Assembly (NCBI RefSeq): GCF_001542415.1
Contig: NZ_LNCU01000130.1
Location: 1-64,000, forward strand
DNA length: 64,000 bases
Direction of reading: 5' to 3'
DNA from: Bradyrhizobium macuxiense
Lineage (GTDB): Bacteria > Pseudomonadota > Alphaproteobacteria > Rhizobiales > Xanthobacteraceae
The notes under the pieces were generated by a model. It saw only the letters and a program-made list of their open reading frames with translations. It had not been told where the DNA came from and did not search any database. The translations under genes were made by a program, and so were the position numbers. Each line of letters starts with the position of its first letter. Position 1 is the stretch's first letter. Below are positions 8,537-18,133 of this stretch, one piece after another.

Positions 8537-8739
8537 AGAGCCTGCCCTGATCCATGCATTGAACCGAAGAAGTGCACCCCTGCGTGGCAGTGCCCTTGCA
8601 CTGCTGGCGGGACAAATGTTGCACGCGTCATGCAACCACCGCTGCGGACGCCGTGGATGCTGTGTCGCTTTGCAGGAGTAACGGTCGCATTGCCACAGCT
8701 AACCGCGATCCATTCGAAGAAGGGGACAAAGATTCCACC

Positions 8740-10470
8740 ATGGCCGACCTCGACAAACTTCGCAGCCAGCGCTGGCTCGCTCGCCGGGACTTCCGCAGCC
8801 ATATGCACGGCAGCCGGATTATGCAGATGGGCTACGACCGCAAGGACTGGGAAGGCAAGCCGGTCATCGCCATCCTCAATAGCTGGTCGGAGTTCAACCC
8901 CTGCCACATGCATTTTCGGCAGCGAGTCGACGACGTGAAGCGCGGCGTGTTGCAGACCGGCGGCTTCCCGCTAGAGATGCCCACGATCTCGCTCAATGAT
9001 TCCCTCGTTAAGCCATCGGCCTTGCTCTATCGCAACATGCTGGCCATGGAGGTGGAGGAGATGATCCGCTGCTACCCGGTGGACGGCGTGGTGCTCATGG
9101 GCGGCTGCGACAAGACCGGCCCGGCCATGCTTTTGGGTGCCACCAGCGCTGGCGTGCCGGCCATCTTCCTGCCGGCCGGCCCCATGCTGCGCGGCAACTC
9201 CCGCGGTAAGACGCTAGGGTCTGGCTCTGACGGCTTCAAGTACTGGGACGACCGGCGCGCCGGCCTTATCACCGAGGAGCAATGGGGCGGCATCATGAGT
9301 GGCATCGCGCGCGGCCCTGGTACCTGCATGACCATGGGTACAGCCAGCACCATGGCGGCCATCGCCGAGGCGCTGGGAATGGCGCTGCCGGGCGCGTCCT
9401 CCATACCGGCAGTGGATGCTAGTCACCAGCGCATGTCCGCCGAGGCCGGGCGCCGCATCGTGGAGATGGTGCACGGCGATGTGCGGCCGGCTACGATCCA
9501 AACCCGGCAGGCCTTTCTCAACGCCATCACTGTGGCCATGGCCATGGGATGTTCGACCAACGCTATCGTGCACGTCATTGCCCAAGCCCGCCGGGCCGGC
9601 CACGCGATCGGGCTGGAAGAATTCGACCGCATCAGCCGGGAAGTGCCGGTCATCGCCAACATCCGACCCAACGGCACCAGTGCCTACCTGATGGAGGACC
9701 TCTACTACGCTGGCGGTCTGCCTGCGCTGATGAAGCGCCTGGAGCACCACCTGCACCTGGACCAGATGACCGTCTCCGGCAAGACTCTGGCCGAAAATAT
9801 CGCCGGCGCAGAGGTCTACAACGACGACGTGATCCGCGCCCTCGACAACCCGGTCTACGCCGAGGGCTCGCTTGCCGTGCTGCGTGGCAATTTGGCCCCC
9901 GATGGGTGTGTTATCAAACCTAGCGCTATGGACTCCAAATTCCTGCAATACCGCGGGCCCGCCGTTGTGTTCGATGACTATCCCAGCCTTAAGAAGGAGC
10001 TGGACAACGAGGAAACAACGCTGACGGCGGATCACGTCATCGTCCTGCGCAATGTCGGTCCCAAGGGAGCCCCGGGTATGCCCGAGTGGGGCATGATTCC
10101 CATCCCCACCAAACTTCTCAAGCAGGGGGTGCGTGACATGCTGCGGATCAGCGATGCGCGTATGAGCGGCACCAGTTACGGCGCCTGCGTGCTGCATGTG
10201 GCCCCGGAATCGCACGTGGGGGGAAACCTGGCCTTGTTGCGCACGGGCGACATAGTGTCGGTGGACGTGGCCCGCCGCAGCATCGCCGTGGAGGTCAGCG
10301 ACGAAGAACTCGCGCGGCGCCGCGCGCGGTGGGTCTCGCCCCCGCAGCGATTCGAACGGGGCTATGGGCGCATGTTCGTCGAGCACATCCTGCAGGCCGA
10401 CCAAGGATGCGACCTGGACTTCCTGCTGACCGCTGAGGGTAGTCCGGCGGGCGAGCCAGATATCTTCTGA
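8740..10470 (+). CDS. IlvD/Edd-family sugar-acid dehydratase
   Basis: This 576-residue protein belongs to the Fe-S cluster dehydratases (dihydroxyacid and sugar-acid dehydratases). The three cluster-region cysteines are visible: C55 in FNPCHMHF, C123 in GGCDKTGP and C196 in GPGTCMTMGTAST. The C-terminal SDARMSGTSYGACVLHV motif is also present. Length and the SWSEFNPCHMHFR motif fit the branch of arabonate/xylonate-type dehydratases rather than biosynthetic IlvD. It would convert a 2,3-dihydroxy acid to a 2-keto-3-deoxy acid. The ATG at 8740 starts the conserved domain; the frame is open from 8572 without family resemblance. About 200 bp separates it from the upstream hydrolase, with no recognisable content. 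Confidence 0.9.
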   Translation: MADLDKLRSQRWLARRDFRSHMHGSRIMQMGYDRKDWEGKPVIAILNSWSEFNPCHMHFRQRVDDVKRGVLQTGGFPLEMPTISLNDSLVKPSALLYRNMLAMEVEEMIRCYPVDGVVLMGGCDKTGPAMLLGATSAGVPAIFLPAGPMLRGNSRGKTLGSGSDGFKYWDDRRAGLITEEQWGGIMSGIARGPGTCMTMGTASTMAAIAEALGMALPGASSIPAVDASHQRMSAEAGRRIVEMVHGDVRPATIQTRQAFLNAITVAMAMGCSTNAIVHVIAQARRAGHAIGLEEFDRISREVPVIANIRPNGTSAYLMEDLYYAGGLPALMKRLEHHLHLDQMTVSGKTLAENIAGAEVYNDDVIRALDNPVYAEGSLAVLRGNLAPDGCVIKPSAMDSKFLQYRGPAVVFDDYPSLKKELDNEETTLTADHVIVLRNVGPKGAPGMPEWGMIPIPTKLLKQGVRDMLRISDARMSGTSYGACVLHVAPESHVGGNLALLRTGDIVSVDVARRSIAVEVSDEELARRRARWVSPPQRFERGYGRMFVEHILQADQGCDLDFLLTAEGSPAGEPDIF

Positions 10471-10758
10471 GCCTTACCGGCGACCCAGAAAAGCCCGCGG
10501 CTCAATGAGCACCAACGGGCTCTCGACTTCGACGCACGTTGAAGTCATTCAAGTGCGGTAAGTGCCCTTGAGATCGACAGGTCGATCCCTGATGCGACGG
10601 GGAGCGGGGTGATGCTTAGCGTGGGGCGCATGATTCTAGCCGGTCCATTGATGCACCAAACGTGACGATGGCGGCCGGCACGAATTTCCGCGAACGCCGG
10701 TCGGCGAGATCTGCGACGCGGTGATCACGACATTGAAGCAACACAAGGAAGCGACGCC

Positions 10759-11778
10759 ATGAGCGAGACCCGTCCTGAAGTGGGATCGAAAGCGTGGCTG
10801 GCGCTGGCCGACGAATCGCCGATCGATCCCGACCGCCCGATCATCGATCCCCACCACCACCTGTGGCCGTCGACTGCCCTCCGGCCGCGCTACCTGCTGG
10901 CCGATCTGTGGGGTGACACGCAATCAGGCCACAACATCGAGAAGACGGTGTTCGTCGAAACCCGAGCCTCCTATCGCGACAACGGTCCAGAGGCAATGCG
11001 GCCGGTCGGCGAGACCGAATTCGTGGCTCGCATCGCGCGAGCCAGCCGCGAGGGCGGCGGCGCCGTCATCTCGGCAATCGTCAGTTACGTAGACCTACGC
11101 GCGCCGAAGAACGAGCTCAGGTCCGTGCTGAAAGCGCATGAGGAGGCCGGCGGCGGTCTGTTCCGCGGCATCCGGCAAGCCGGCGCGTTTGAAGCGAACG
11201 CCGACTTCCTCATCATCCGGCCGCGTGCGCCTGCCGGGCTATATGCCGATGACGCCTTCCGGTCGGGTGTGGCGATACTCGGTGAACTTGGGCTGAGCTA
11301 CGACACCTGGCACTACCACCACCAAAACCCGGACTTCGCCGAACTGGCGCGCGCCGTGCCTGGCACGACGATGGTGCTCGACCACTTCGGCACCCCGCTC
11401 GGCGTTGGCCCCTACGCGACACAGCGCGAAGCGATCTTCGAACAGTGGAAGCGTGACATCGCCGAGATCGCCAAGCTTCCGAACGTCGTCGCCAAGATCG
11501 GCGGTCTCGCGATGCCGGACAACGGGTTCGGCTGGGACAAGCGCGAGGTGCCGGCCAGCTCCGATGAACTCGTCAAGGAGCAGGCGCGCTACTACCACCA
11601 TGCAATCGAGTGCTTTGGCCCGTCGCGCTGCATGTTCGAGAGCAACTTCCCGGTTGATCGCCGGTCGTTGCCGTACTCGGTGTACTGGAACGCGATGAAG
11701 AAGATAGCGAAGCGCTACGCTGCAGATGAGCAGCACGCGATGTTCTACGGTACTGCGCAGTGCGTCTACCGGCTATAG
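10759..11778 (+). CDS. Amidohydrolase-2 family metal-dependent hydrolase
   Basis: This 339-residue protein has a TIM-barrel amidohydrolase-2 fold. It begins with a metal-binding motif IIDPHHHLWP (H32-H34), and later carries TWHYHHQNPDF, MVLDHFG and, near the C-terminus, MFESNFPVDRRS, the usual positions of the remaining ligands. Relatives include lactonases such as L-fuconolactonase and 2-pyrone-4,6-dicarboxylate or sulfomuconolactone hydrolases. With a sugar-acid dehydratase just upstream, a lactonase role is reasonable but inferred. The ATG at 10759 follows AAGGAAG. It ends the operon that starts at operator B. The 288 bp before it contain nothing I recognise. Confidence 0.85.
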   Translation: MSETRPEVGSKAWLALADESPIDPDRPIIDPHHHLWPSTALRPRYLLADLWGDTQSGHNIEKTVFVETRASYRDNGPEAMRPVGETEFVARIARASREGGGAVISAIVSYVDLRAPKNELRSVLKAHEEAGGGLFRGIRQAGAFEANADFLIIRPRAPAGLYADDAFRSGVAILGELGLSYDTWHYHHQNPDFAELARAVPGTTMVLDHFGTPLGVGPYATQREAIFEQWKRDIAEIAKLPNVVAKIGGLAMPDNGFGWDKREVPASSDELVKEQARYYHHAIECFGPSRCMFESNFPVDRRSLPYSVYWNAMKKIAKRYAADEQHAMFYGTAQCVYRL

Positions 11779-12021
11779 CGCTCTCGACATCAGTTCTTGT
11801 TGCCGGTCACGCCTTCATTAGTGTTGTGGCCGGTGCGCGCTTGAGCGTGCCTGACGCTTCGCCCGCCATCGCGCGAGGCGGGAAGACGCGTGCCCCGGCG
11901 CAAGCTGCCCTCGCAAGACCAACTCGCGAAAAGGCTGGTAGGGAGGAGCCACGGCGTCCATCCCAGCGTGAAGACCGTTCATGCTTGATGATCTACGGCC
12001 TAGCGCGGACTGGGTGAGAAC

Positions 12022-12152
12022 ATGTGCCTAGCCCGCTTTCTCTCCCTCTGCGGCCTTCGCCTCGGTCTCGTAGTTGCCGGCGGTCAGGTGATGCGTTTGG
12101 TAACTGCGGCCAAGAGCAACGTTTCAACGGGTTCGTTCCTGCTGCTACGCCG
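12022..12152 (+). pseudogene. Broken 5' copy of the FAH-family gene
   Basis: The stretch reads (M)CLARFLS..GLRLGLVVAGGQV and lines up codon by codon with the intact gene at 12315 (MRIARFLSPLGPRLGLVVADGKV). Similarity continues to about base 12150 (SFLLLR against WFVPAAT) and then stops abruptly at a junction with an inverted lysR fragment. There is no complete frame. It is a truncated duplicate of the next gene's start and marks a recombination scar. Confidence 0.78.
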
Positions 12153-12205
12153 CTGTCTGCGACGAAGACGAAGTAGAGCAGCCAACGGTTCACCAGTTTG
12201 CAGTG
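12153..12205 (-). pseudogene. lysR 5'-end remnant beside operator copy C
   Basis: On the minus strand the sequence reads CTACTTCGTCTTCGTCGCAG then ACAGCGGCGTAGCAGCAG. This corresponds to the intact lysR CTACTTCGTCAGCGTCGCGG then ACAGCGGCAGTATCAGC. It begins at the same distance from the operator as lysR does from copy A and is cut off by the FAH remnant at about 12152. Confidence 0.68.
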
Positions 12206-12292
12206 GTCCATGCCCCCATGCCTGATTTAGATGAATAGCATCTGAAATATATGCTTTTCAGATGTAGCGCGTGTTCTCACAATCACTCTCAC
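12206..12292 (+). promoter_or_regulatory. Operator/promoter cassette copy C
   Basis: GTCCATGCC (with a small local duplication of CATGCC) leads to GATTTAG-N11-CTGAAAT (12224-12248), then ATATGCTTTTCAGATGT and GCGTGTTCTCACAATCACTCTC. It is collinear with the other three copies and lies 23 bp upstream of the FAH start. It is expected to drive the FAH, dehydratase, hydrolase and MFS genes. Confidence 0.8.
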
Positions 12293-12314
12293 AACCTGAG
12301 ATTTGATATCAGAC

Positions 12315-13232
12315 ATGCGTATCGCCCGGTTTCTCTCTCCTCTCGGCCCTCGCCTTGGTCTCGTCGTTGCCGATGGAAAGGTGATTGATCTGGTAGCTGC
12401 GGCACAAGAACAGCGTCTCGACTGGTTCGTTCCTGCGGCTACGGATTTGCGCCTTTTCCTCGCGGGTGGGGTCGCACTCCGTGACGTGACTTCTACCATC
12501 GCTCGCCGAAGCCAGTTACCAGCGCTGGAAATGGCATCGTTGCGACTGCTCGCACCGTTCGAAGCCGGGTCCAAGATCTTAGCGCATGTCGTCAACTATT
12601 ACGGTCACGACAAGGAAGCGAAGGTCAAGGTTCCGGCCAAACCGTTTTTCTTCCAGAAGCCGTCCAGCAGCGTGGCCAATCCGGGCGACACGATCGTCGC
12701 GCACCGCGCGTCGAACAAGCTCGATCACGAGGTGGAGATCGGCATCATGATCGGTCGCGTTGGCCGGAGCATTGACGCCGAAAACGCGTTCGACCATGTG
12801 GCGGGCTACATGGTGCTGAACGACGTCAGCTATCGGGACTTCCAAATGAATGACGGATATCCCGACCTCAATACTTCGTACGGAAAGAACTGGACTCAGG
12901 CCAAAGGTCTCGATGCCGCCTGCCCAATGGGTCCCGTGCTGGTGCTCACCGATGAATTGCCGGCGCCGTATCCGTTGCGCAAACAGTGTCGCGTCAACGG
13001 CAAGGTCCGTCAGGATGCGAACTCGTCGGACATGATCCACAAAGTGCCGGCGCTCATTGCGGAAGTGTCGAAGGGCATGACCCTATGGCCCGGCGATGTG
13101 ATTGCGACCGGAACGCCTGCAGGCGGCGGTCTCGGCGACGGAGTCTGGCTGAAGCCGGGAGATGTCGTCGAGTGCGAGGTCGAGCGCCTCGGCGTCCTGC
13201 GGAACGTGGTTGCGGCGGACTTGTCGGACTGA
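12315..13232 (+). CDS. Fumarylacetoacetate hydrolase (FAH) family protein
   Basis: This 305-residue protein has the FAH C-terminal fold. Metal-binding residues are seen at E139 and E141 in LDHEVEIGIMIGR and at D170 in YMVLNDVSYRD. The C-terminal WPGDVIATGTPAGGG signature is intact. Family members cleave C-C bonds of 2,4-diketo acids or decarboxylate/hydrate 2-keto acids. Next to sugar-acid dehydratases it may act on a 2,4-diketo-3-deoxy acid, as in non-phosphorylative fucose-type pathways, but this is inference. The ATG at 12315 is preferred; a TTG at 12303 is possible. It is the first gene after operator C, and its own broken duplicate lies 160 bp upstream. Confidence 0.9.
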   Translation: MRIARFLSPLGPRLGLVVADGKVIDLVAAAQEQRLDWFVPAATDLRLFLAGGVALRDVTSTIARRSQLPALEMASLRLLAPFEAGSKILAHVVNYYGHDKEAKVKVPAKPFFFQKPSSSVANPGDTIVAHRASNKLDHEVEIGIMIGRVGRSIDAENAFDHVAGYMVLNDVSYRDFQMNDGYPDLNTSYGKNWTQAKGLDAACPMGPVLVLTDELPAPYPLRKQCRVNGKVRQDANSSDMIHKVPALIAEVSKGMTLWPGDVIATGTPAGGGLGDGVWLKPGDVVECEVERLGVLRNVVAADLSD

Positions 13233-13521
13233 ACTGGGGTTTATCCCCGCGCCGCCATCGACACAAGAATATGCGCGGCTCAACACCGCACTGGAGGAAA
13301 CGGATGATTTGCGTAGCCACGGGCACGCTTACGCTCATCGTACATTGGCTGGACATGGCCTTCACCCAGATCAGCGGTGCTGAAGCAATGGCCGCGCGAT
13401 TCGAAGCCGCCGGAGTACTGGTTGGCGAAACGATGAGCCCGAGACAAATCGCCAACTCTTGGTAGCTGAATGAGTTCGAAGCCTCCTAGAGCCGTGAAAA
13501 ACCATTGGAGATGATCTAGAC

Positions 13522-14694
13522 ATGCGCGTCCTGGACGTACGGGAGGCGGCGCTGCCAATGCGCAGTGACCTACGAAATTCGGTCTTCTCTTTCGCAGAGA
13601 TGACAGTCTCGGTTGTCGCTGTGCTGACCGATCGGACCGTCGAGGGTGCGCCAGTCATCGGGTACGCCTTCAACTCCATCGGCCGCTACGCATGTGGTGA
13701 GCCGATGCGGACCCGGTTCATCCCAAGGCTGATGCAATCGTCCCCGGAAGCTTTGCTGAATCGAGACGGCTTTCTCTGTCCGGCCAAGGCAGTGCAATGC
13801 ATGCTCGTCGGCGAGAAGCCGGGCGGCGACGCCGCGCGGTCGGTGCCGGTCGGTACGATCGAGACCGCCTTATGGGACGCCGTGGCTAAGGCTCGGCGTC
13901 TTCCCCTGGCTGAGCTTGTATCGCAATCGTGGCGGCAACGCCCGATGGAAGCAAGGGTGCCCTGTTACGTCGGTGGTGGGTGGTATCGACCAGACAGCAA
14001 GCCTGGTGACGTTACCGATGAACTTCAGCGCCATCTGGACGCCGGCTACACGCACATGAAGATCAAAGTCGGCGGCCTATCCTTGGCGGAAGACGTTGGC
14101 CGTATCGAGGAGGCATTAAAGCTCCTCGGCGATCCACGGCAACTCTCTGTCGATGCCAACGGACGTTTCTCCACCAAAGAGGCGTTGGACTATGCCCGCG
14201 CACTCGCTCCTTTCAAACTGCGTTGGTTCGAGGAGCCGTGCCATCCGAACGACTTCGAAGCTTCGGCCGCGGTTGCCGAGGCTTACTCGGAAGCACTCGC
14301 CACCGGCGAAAACCTTTTCAGCTCCCAGGACGTTTGGAACCAGGTGCGATTTGGTGGGTGGCGCAAGGGCCGCGACTATCTGCAGATGGATCCGCCGCAG
14401 ATATATGGCATCGGCACCTATGCGGACCTCGTCAAAGAGCTTGCAGCGGACGGCTGGGACTACAGCAGGCACTTTCCGCACGGCGGCAATCAAATGTCTC
14501 TCGCCCTCGTGGCCGGTCTGGGGCTCGGCGGTTGTGAAGCCTATCCCGGATTTTTCGGCGCATTCGGCGGCTACGCGGATGATTGTAACGTATCCGGTGG
14601 ATGGATGCCCGCTCCCCAGCGGCCCGGCATTGGCTTCGAGGGACAGAGCCGGCTCCATGCCCTGATGCGTGAAGTGGCCGCTGATTGGACCTGA
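13522..14694 (+). CDS. Enolase-superfamily acid-sugar dehydratase, TarD-like
   Basis: This 390-residue protein is very like the D-tartrate dehydratase described from Bradyrhizobium in length and motifs. The KxK pair is K180/K182 (HMKIKVGG). Metal ligands are D211 (DANGRF), E237 (WFEEP) and E263 (ATGENLFSSQD). The acid-base histidine lies in HFPHGGNQMSLA (H317/H320). The GYAFNSIGRY segment of the substrate loop is also shared. All catalytic positions look intact, so it should dehydrate an acid sugar or hydroxy-diacid. Tartrate itself is plausible but not proven. It is followed by a CocE-type hydrolase 66 bp downstream. A broken copy of its 3' end sits in the same place before the other CocE gene. 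The 289 bp upstream contain only a small unassigned frame. Confidence 0.88.
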   Translation: MRVLDVREAALPMRSDLRNSVFSFAEMTVSVVAVLTDRTVEGAPVIGYAFNSIGRYACGEPMRTRFIPRLMQSSPEALLNRDGFLCPAKAVQCMLVGEKPGGDAARSVPVGTIETALWDAVAKARRLPLAELVSQSWRQRPMEARVPCYVGGGWYRPDSKPGDVTDELQRHLDAGYTHMKIKVGGLSLAEDVGRIEEALKLLGDPRQLSVDANGRFSTKEALDYARALAPFKLRWFEEPCHPNDFEASAAVAEAYSEALATGENLFSSQDVWNQVRFGGWRKGRDYLQMDPPQIYGIGTYADLVKELAADGWDYSRHFPHGGNQMSLALVAGLGLGGCEAYPGFFGAFGGYADDCNVSGGWMPAPQRPGIGFEGQSRLHALMREVAADWT

Positions 14695-14760
14695 GTGTCG
14701 TAACCCCAGTAGGACGTGCCGCCGCTAGCAATCCAGGCAAGTTAACTATTCGAAGGAACG

Positions 14761-16563
14761 ATGGAAATGAATCGCGTGAAGTCGAACCACGTCGCCGCCA
14801 ACACCGCGCTGTCTGGCGACACTCCGGGGGCCGTATACACTGATGGCATGCGCATCCTGTGGGACGCGCCGATTCCGATGAGCGACGGCGTCGTCCTACG
14901 AGCGGACGTCTTTCTCCCGCAGGCGCCGGGCCGCTATGCTGCCCTGATTTCCTATGGGGCATATGGCAAGGGCGTGCCAATGCAAGTGGGCTACAAAAGT
15001 GCGTATGACCGCATGGTTCGGGCCTATCCTGACATCGCGGAAGGCTCGTCGAACAAATACATGAACTGGGAAGTCGTCGACCCTGAGAAGTGGGTGCCGG
15101 ACGATTTTGTCTGCATCCGCGTCGACAGTCGCGGTGCAGGCCGCTCGCCTGGCGTGCTCGACCCGACTTCGGAGCAGGAAACGCGGGACTTGTATGAATG
15201 TATTGAATGGGCGGCGGCACAGCCCTGGAGCAACGGCAAGATCGGGATGAACGGCATCTCGTACTACGCGACCAATCAATGGTACGTCGCCGCCCTGCGG
15301 CCTCCGCACTTGGCAGCCATCTGCGTCTGGGAAGGTTTCGTGGACCGCTACCGGGACGCCGCGCGGCACGGGGGGATCTATTCGCAGTTCGGCGCCGGCT
15401 GGTTCGGTCGCCAGGTGCTGCGGATTCAGCACGGGTACGGCGAGCGTGGAACGCGCAATCCGAATAACGGCGAACTGGTCAGCGGGCCGGAAACGCTATC
15501 GGACGAGGAACTCGCGGCGAATCGTGCCGAACCAATGTCGAACGTGGCTCTGGACCATCCGCTGGACGACGAATTCTATGCCAGGCGCAGGCCCGACGTC
15601 AGCCGCATCCAGGTGCCGTTGCTGTCAGCCGCGAATTGGGGCGGCATGGGTGTTCACCCGCGCGGAAACTTCGAAGGCTATCTCGCGGCCGGCTCGAGCC
15701 AGAAGTGGCTCGAAGTGCATGGCGACAGTCATTTCAGCCCTTTCTACCGCGCCGAAGGCGTTGCGCTGCAGAAGCGCTTCCTCGGGCACTTCCTGCAGGG
15801 CAAGGACACTGGCTGGGATCGGCAGCCGCCGGTGCAGTTGCAGATTCGTCGGCCAGGGGAGCATTTCACGATCCGCGACGAGCAGGAATGGCCGCTCGCG
15901 CGCACGCAATGGACCAAGTACTATCTGAATCCCTCCACGCGTACCCTCAGCACCACGTCGAGCACCGGCGCCAACATCTCCTACAGCACCATGGGTGACG
16001 GAATCACGTTCACCATGCCGCCGGCCGCCGAGGAGATGGAGATCACTGGCCCCGTGGCTGCTAGGCTGGTGGTGTCGTCTCGTACTGTCGATGCTGACAT
16101 CTTTCTGGCGTTGAGGCTGTTTGCGCCAGACGGCAAAGAGGTCTTGTTCATCGGCTCCAACGATCCGCGCGTCCCGATCGCGTTGGGCTGGCTGCGTGCC
16201 TCGCATCGCAAGTTGGACGAGGCCAAGTCACTTCCGTACCGTCCGTACCACACGCACGACGAGCTGCAGCCGCTCGTGCCGGGTGAGCCCGTCGTGTTGG
16301 ACATCGAGATCTTGCCGACCTGCATCGTGGTGCCTCCCGGCTATACGCTGGCACTGAACATTCGCGGCTGTGACTACGATCACGGTCTGGGCGACGCGGG
16401 TTTCACTGATCAACCTTACCCGATGACGGGGGTCGGCCCGTTCCGCCATGCAGAGCCGCGAGATCGACCGCCGGAAATTTTTGGTGGGGAGAACACACTA
16501 CATTTCGACGAGGGGACTGAACCCTTCATCCTCCTTCCCATCATTCCTTCCGAGAATGCTTGA
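14761..16563 (+). CDS. CocE/NonD-type alpha/beta hydrolase, copy 2
   Basis: This 600-residue protein is a paralogue of the gene at 6770. It has the same family start (MRILWDAPIPMSDGVVLRADVF), candidate nucleophile S167 in GMNGISYYAT, candidate H324 in GDSHFSPFY, and the same C-terminal jelly-roll with GGENTLHFDEG at the end. The two diverge mainly at the N-terminus and in scattered substitutions, indicating a duplication followed by drift or specialisation. The ATG at 14761 has GAAGGA directly upstream; the ATG at 14767 is equally possible. It sits between the TarD-like dehydratase and an acid transporter, so its product is probably an acid used by that pathway. The substrate is unknown. Confidence 0.88.
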   Translation: MEMNRVKSNHVAANTALSGDTPGAVYTDGMRILWDAPIPMSDGVVLRADVFLPQAPGRYAALISYGAYGKGVPMQVGYKSAYDRMVRAYPDIAEGSSNKYMNWEVVDPEKWVPDDFVCIRVDSRGAGRSPGVLDPTSEQETRDLYECIEWAAAQPWSNGKIGMNGISYYATNQWYVAALRPPHLAAICVWEGFVDRYRDAARHGGIYSQFGAGWFGRQVLRIQHGYGERGTRNPNNGELVSGPETLSDEELAANRAEPMSNVALDHPLDDEFYARRRPDVSRIQVPLLSAANWGGMGVHPRGNFEGYLAAGSSQKWLEVHGDSHFSPFYRAEGVALQKRFLGHFLQGKDTGWDRQPPVQLQIRRPGEHFTIRDEQEWPLARTQWTKYYLNPSTRTLSTTSSTGANISYSTMGDGITFTMPPAAEEMEITGPVAARLVVSSRTVDADIFLALRLFAPDGKEVLFIGSNDPRVPIALGWLRASHRKLDEAKSLPYRPYHTHDELQPLVPGEPVVLDIEILPTCIVVPPGYTLALNIRGCDYDHGLGDAGFTDQPYPMTGVGPFRHAEPRDRPPEIFGGENTLHFDEGTEPFILLPIIPSENA

Positions 16564-16687
16564 GTTGTCACCGTGCTGGAAGTCCCCGTGCGGCGAAGAA
16601 GGTAACAACGAAGAACAGATCCGCAATAAGACTTCTGCCTTTGGGTCAGCGAGTGGATAAACGGGTCAAAACGAGGGAGGACGCTGA

Positions 16688-18133
16688 GTGAGGCTCGCGA
16701 TGAACGAACAAGTGACCGATGCGTGCGCGCCTTCCGCAGCGGGCACGCCGGCAGTGGCCGCCCCCGCTGCCGCGAATCCGGACGGGGGCACGGGCAGCGA
16801 CAAGATCGACCTCGGTGCGCTGCTCGACATATCCCCGGTGCGGCGCGGCCACGTCATCACAGTAGCGTCGCTGTTTCTCGTAATGCTGATCGACGGCTAC
16901 GACCTTGCGGTGACCGGGCAGATTTTGCCCGCGATCGCTTCCGCGCTCGGCGTGGCCACCGCCAGCCTCACCGGAGCCTTCGCGGCGCAACCTATCGGTC
17001 AGGCGATCGGCGGGCTGCTGCTGTCGCCGCTGGCCGATCACTTCGGTCGCAAGCGAATGCTGATCGTGCTGCTGGCGCTGTTCTCGGTCGCCACGTTGCA
17101 AAGCGTGTTCGCCACCTCGGTGACAGGCTTCGCGGTGACCCGGTTCATCGCCGGGGCGGTGGCCGGCGGCCTGCTGCCGACGACCGCCAGTTTGATAGCC
17201 GACATTTCGTCCATCAAGCACCGCTCGACGATGGTCGGCGTCGTCTACGCCGGCATCGGCGTGGGCGCGGTGGCCGCCAGTGCTCTCGTGGCAGTTTCGC
17301 TCAATCGCATCGGTTGGCAAGGTATGTATGTGGTCGGCGCACTGGCACCGCTCCTGATGATCGTGCCGATCCTGCTCCTGATACCCGAATCACCGCTGCA
17401 CTTGGCCCGCACCTCCGCCCCTTCGGCTGACATCCTAGATGCGCTGCGCAAGCTGGGCATCGTGCTGGCGTCCAACTCCCGATTCAACGAACCGGTCCAT
17501 CGGCTCCGCACCGGTATCTCGATCATCGAGATCTTCGGCAGCCACCGCGCCGCCTTCACGCTGGTGCTCTGGTTCACCTGCATCTGCGGCCAGATCAGCG
17601 TGAACCTGTTCGGCCTCAGTGTGACCTTCTTCCATGAGTTCGAAGGCATCCCGGTGGCGAGCTACGCGGCCTACGCCGCGGTCGCTGGCGTGACTTCCAT
17701 CGTCGCCGGTCTGTCGACCGGCTTAATTATGGATCGCTTCGGGCGCTACCGGGTGATAGTCATGTATGCGCTGCTGGACACGCTGTCGCTGGTCGGGCTT
17801 GCGTTCTTTCCCTTCGGCAGCGCGGGCTTCGTGGGCGCAATCGTTTGTGCCGGCTTCTTCACTCTTGGCACCTACCAGTCGCTCAATATCCTGACTCCGA
17901 TCGTCTATCCGGCCGCGCTGCGCAGCGCCGCGGTCGGCTGGAAGGGCGCCGTCTCGCGCCTCGGCAGCAGCGCGGCACCACTTATTGGAGCGGCGCTGCT
18001 GGCGCATCAGATGGGCCTGAAGGTCGCCATGTGCGCCGCAGCGGCGCCGATGCTGCTGGTGCTGCTGCTGGCGCCGGTGCTGGCCGTGCTAGAGCGACGC
18101 ATGCGCTCGCTCGGCGGTGCGGCAGCCCCTTGA
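16688..18133 (+). CDS. MFS transporter, aromatic acid:H+ symporter type
   Basis: This 481-residue inner-membrane protein has 12 predicted hydrophobic segments after a hydrophilic N-terminal tail of about 50 residues. The signature DGYDLAVTGQILPAIA in the first helix and the cytoplasmic loop DHFGRKRMLI are those of the AAHS (BenK/PcaK/MhpT-like) branch, which imports aromatic or small organic acids with protons. I prefer the GTG at 16688, which has GAGGGAGG 8 bp upstream; the ATG at 16700 is the alternative. As last gene of the operon from operator C, it likely imports the substrate of the hydrolase/dehydratase pathway. Confidence 0.88.
   Translation: MRLAMNEQVTDACAPSAAGTPAVAAPAAANPDGGTGSDKIDLGALLDISPVRRGHVITVASLFLVMLIDGYDLAVTGQILPAIASALGVATASLTGAFAAQPIGQAIGGLLLSPLADHFGRKRMLIVLLALFSVATLQSVFATSVTGFAVTRFIAGAVAGGLLPTTASLIADISSIKHRSTMVGVVYAGIGVGAVAASALVAVSLNRIGWQGMYVVGALAPLLMIVPILLLIPESPLHLARTSAPSADILDALRKLGIVLASNSRFNEPVHRLRTGISIIEIFGSHRAAFTLVLWFTCICGQISVNLFGLSVTFFHEFEGIPVASYAAYAAVAGVTSIVAGLSTGLIMDRFGRYRVIVMYALLDTLSLVGLAFFPFGSAGFVGAIVCAGFFTLGTYQSLNILTPIVYPAALRSAAVGWKGAVSRLGSSAAPLIGAALLAHQMGLKVAMCAAAAPMLLVLLLAPVLAVLERRMRSLGGAAAP

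Noticed and set aside
9214-10404. 396-codon minus-strand frame opposite the IlvD/Edd gene
   Set aside because: Shadow of a gene with complete Fe-S dehydratase motifs; no ribosome site or recognisable fold.
13304-13465. Small plus-strand frame of 53 codons between the FAH and TarD-like genes
   Set aside because: There is a GGAGG-like site before it, but no family resemblance and it lies in a region of gene decay. Not enough support for a gene.
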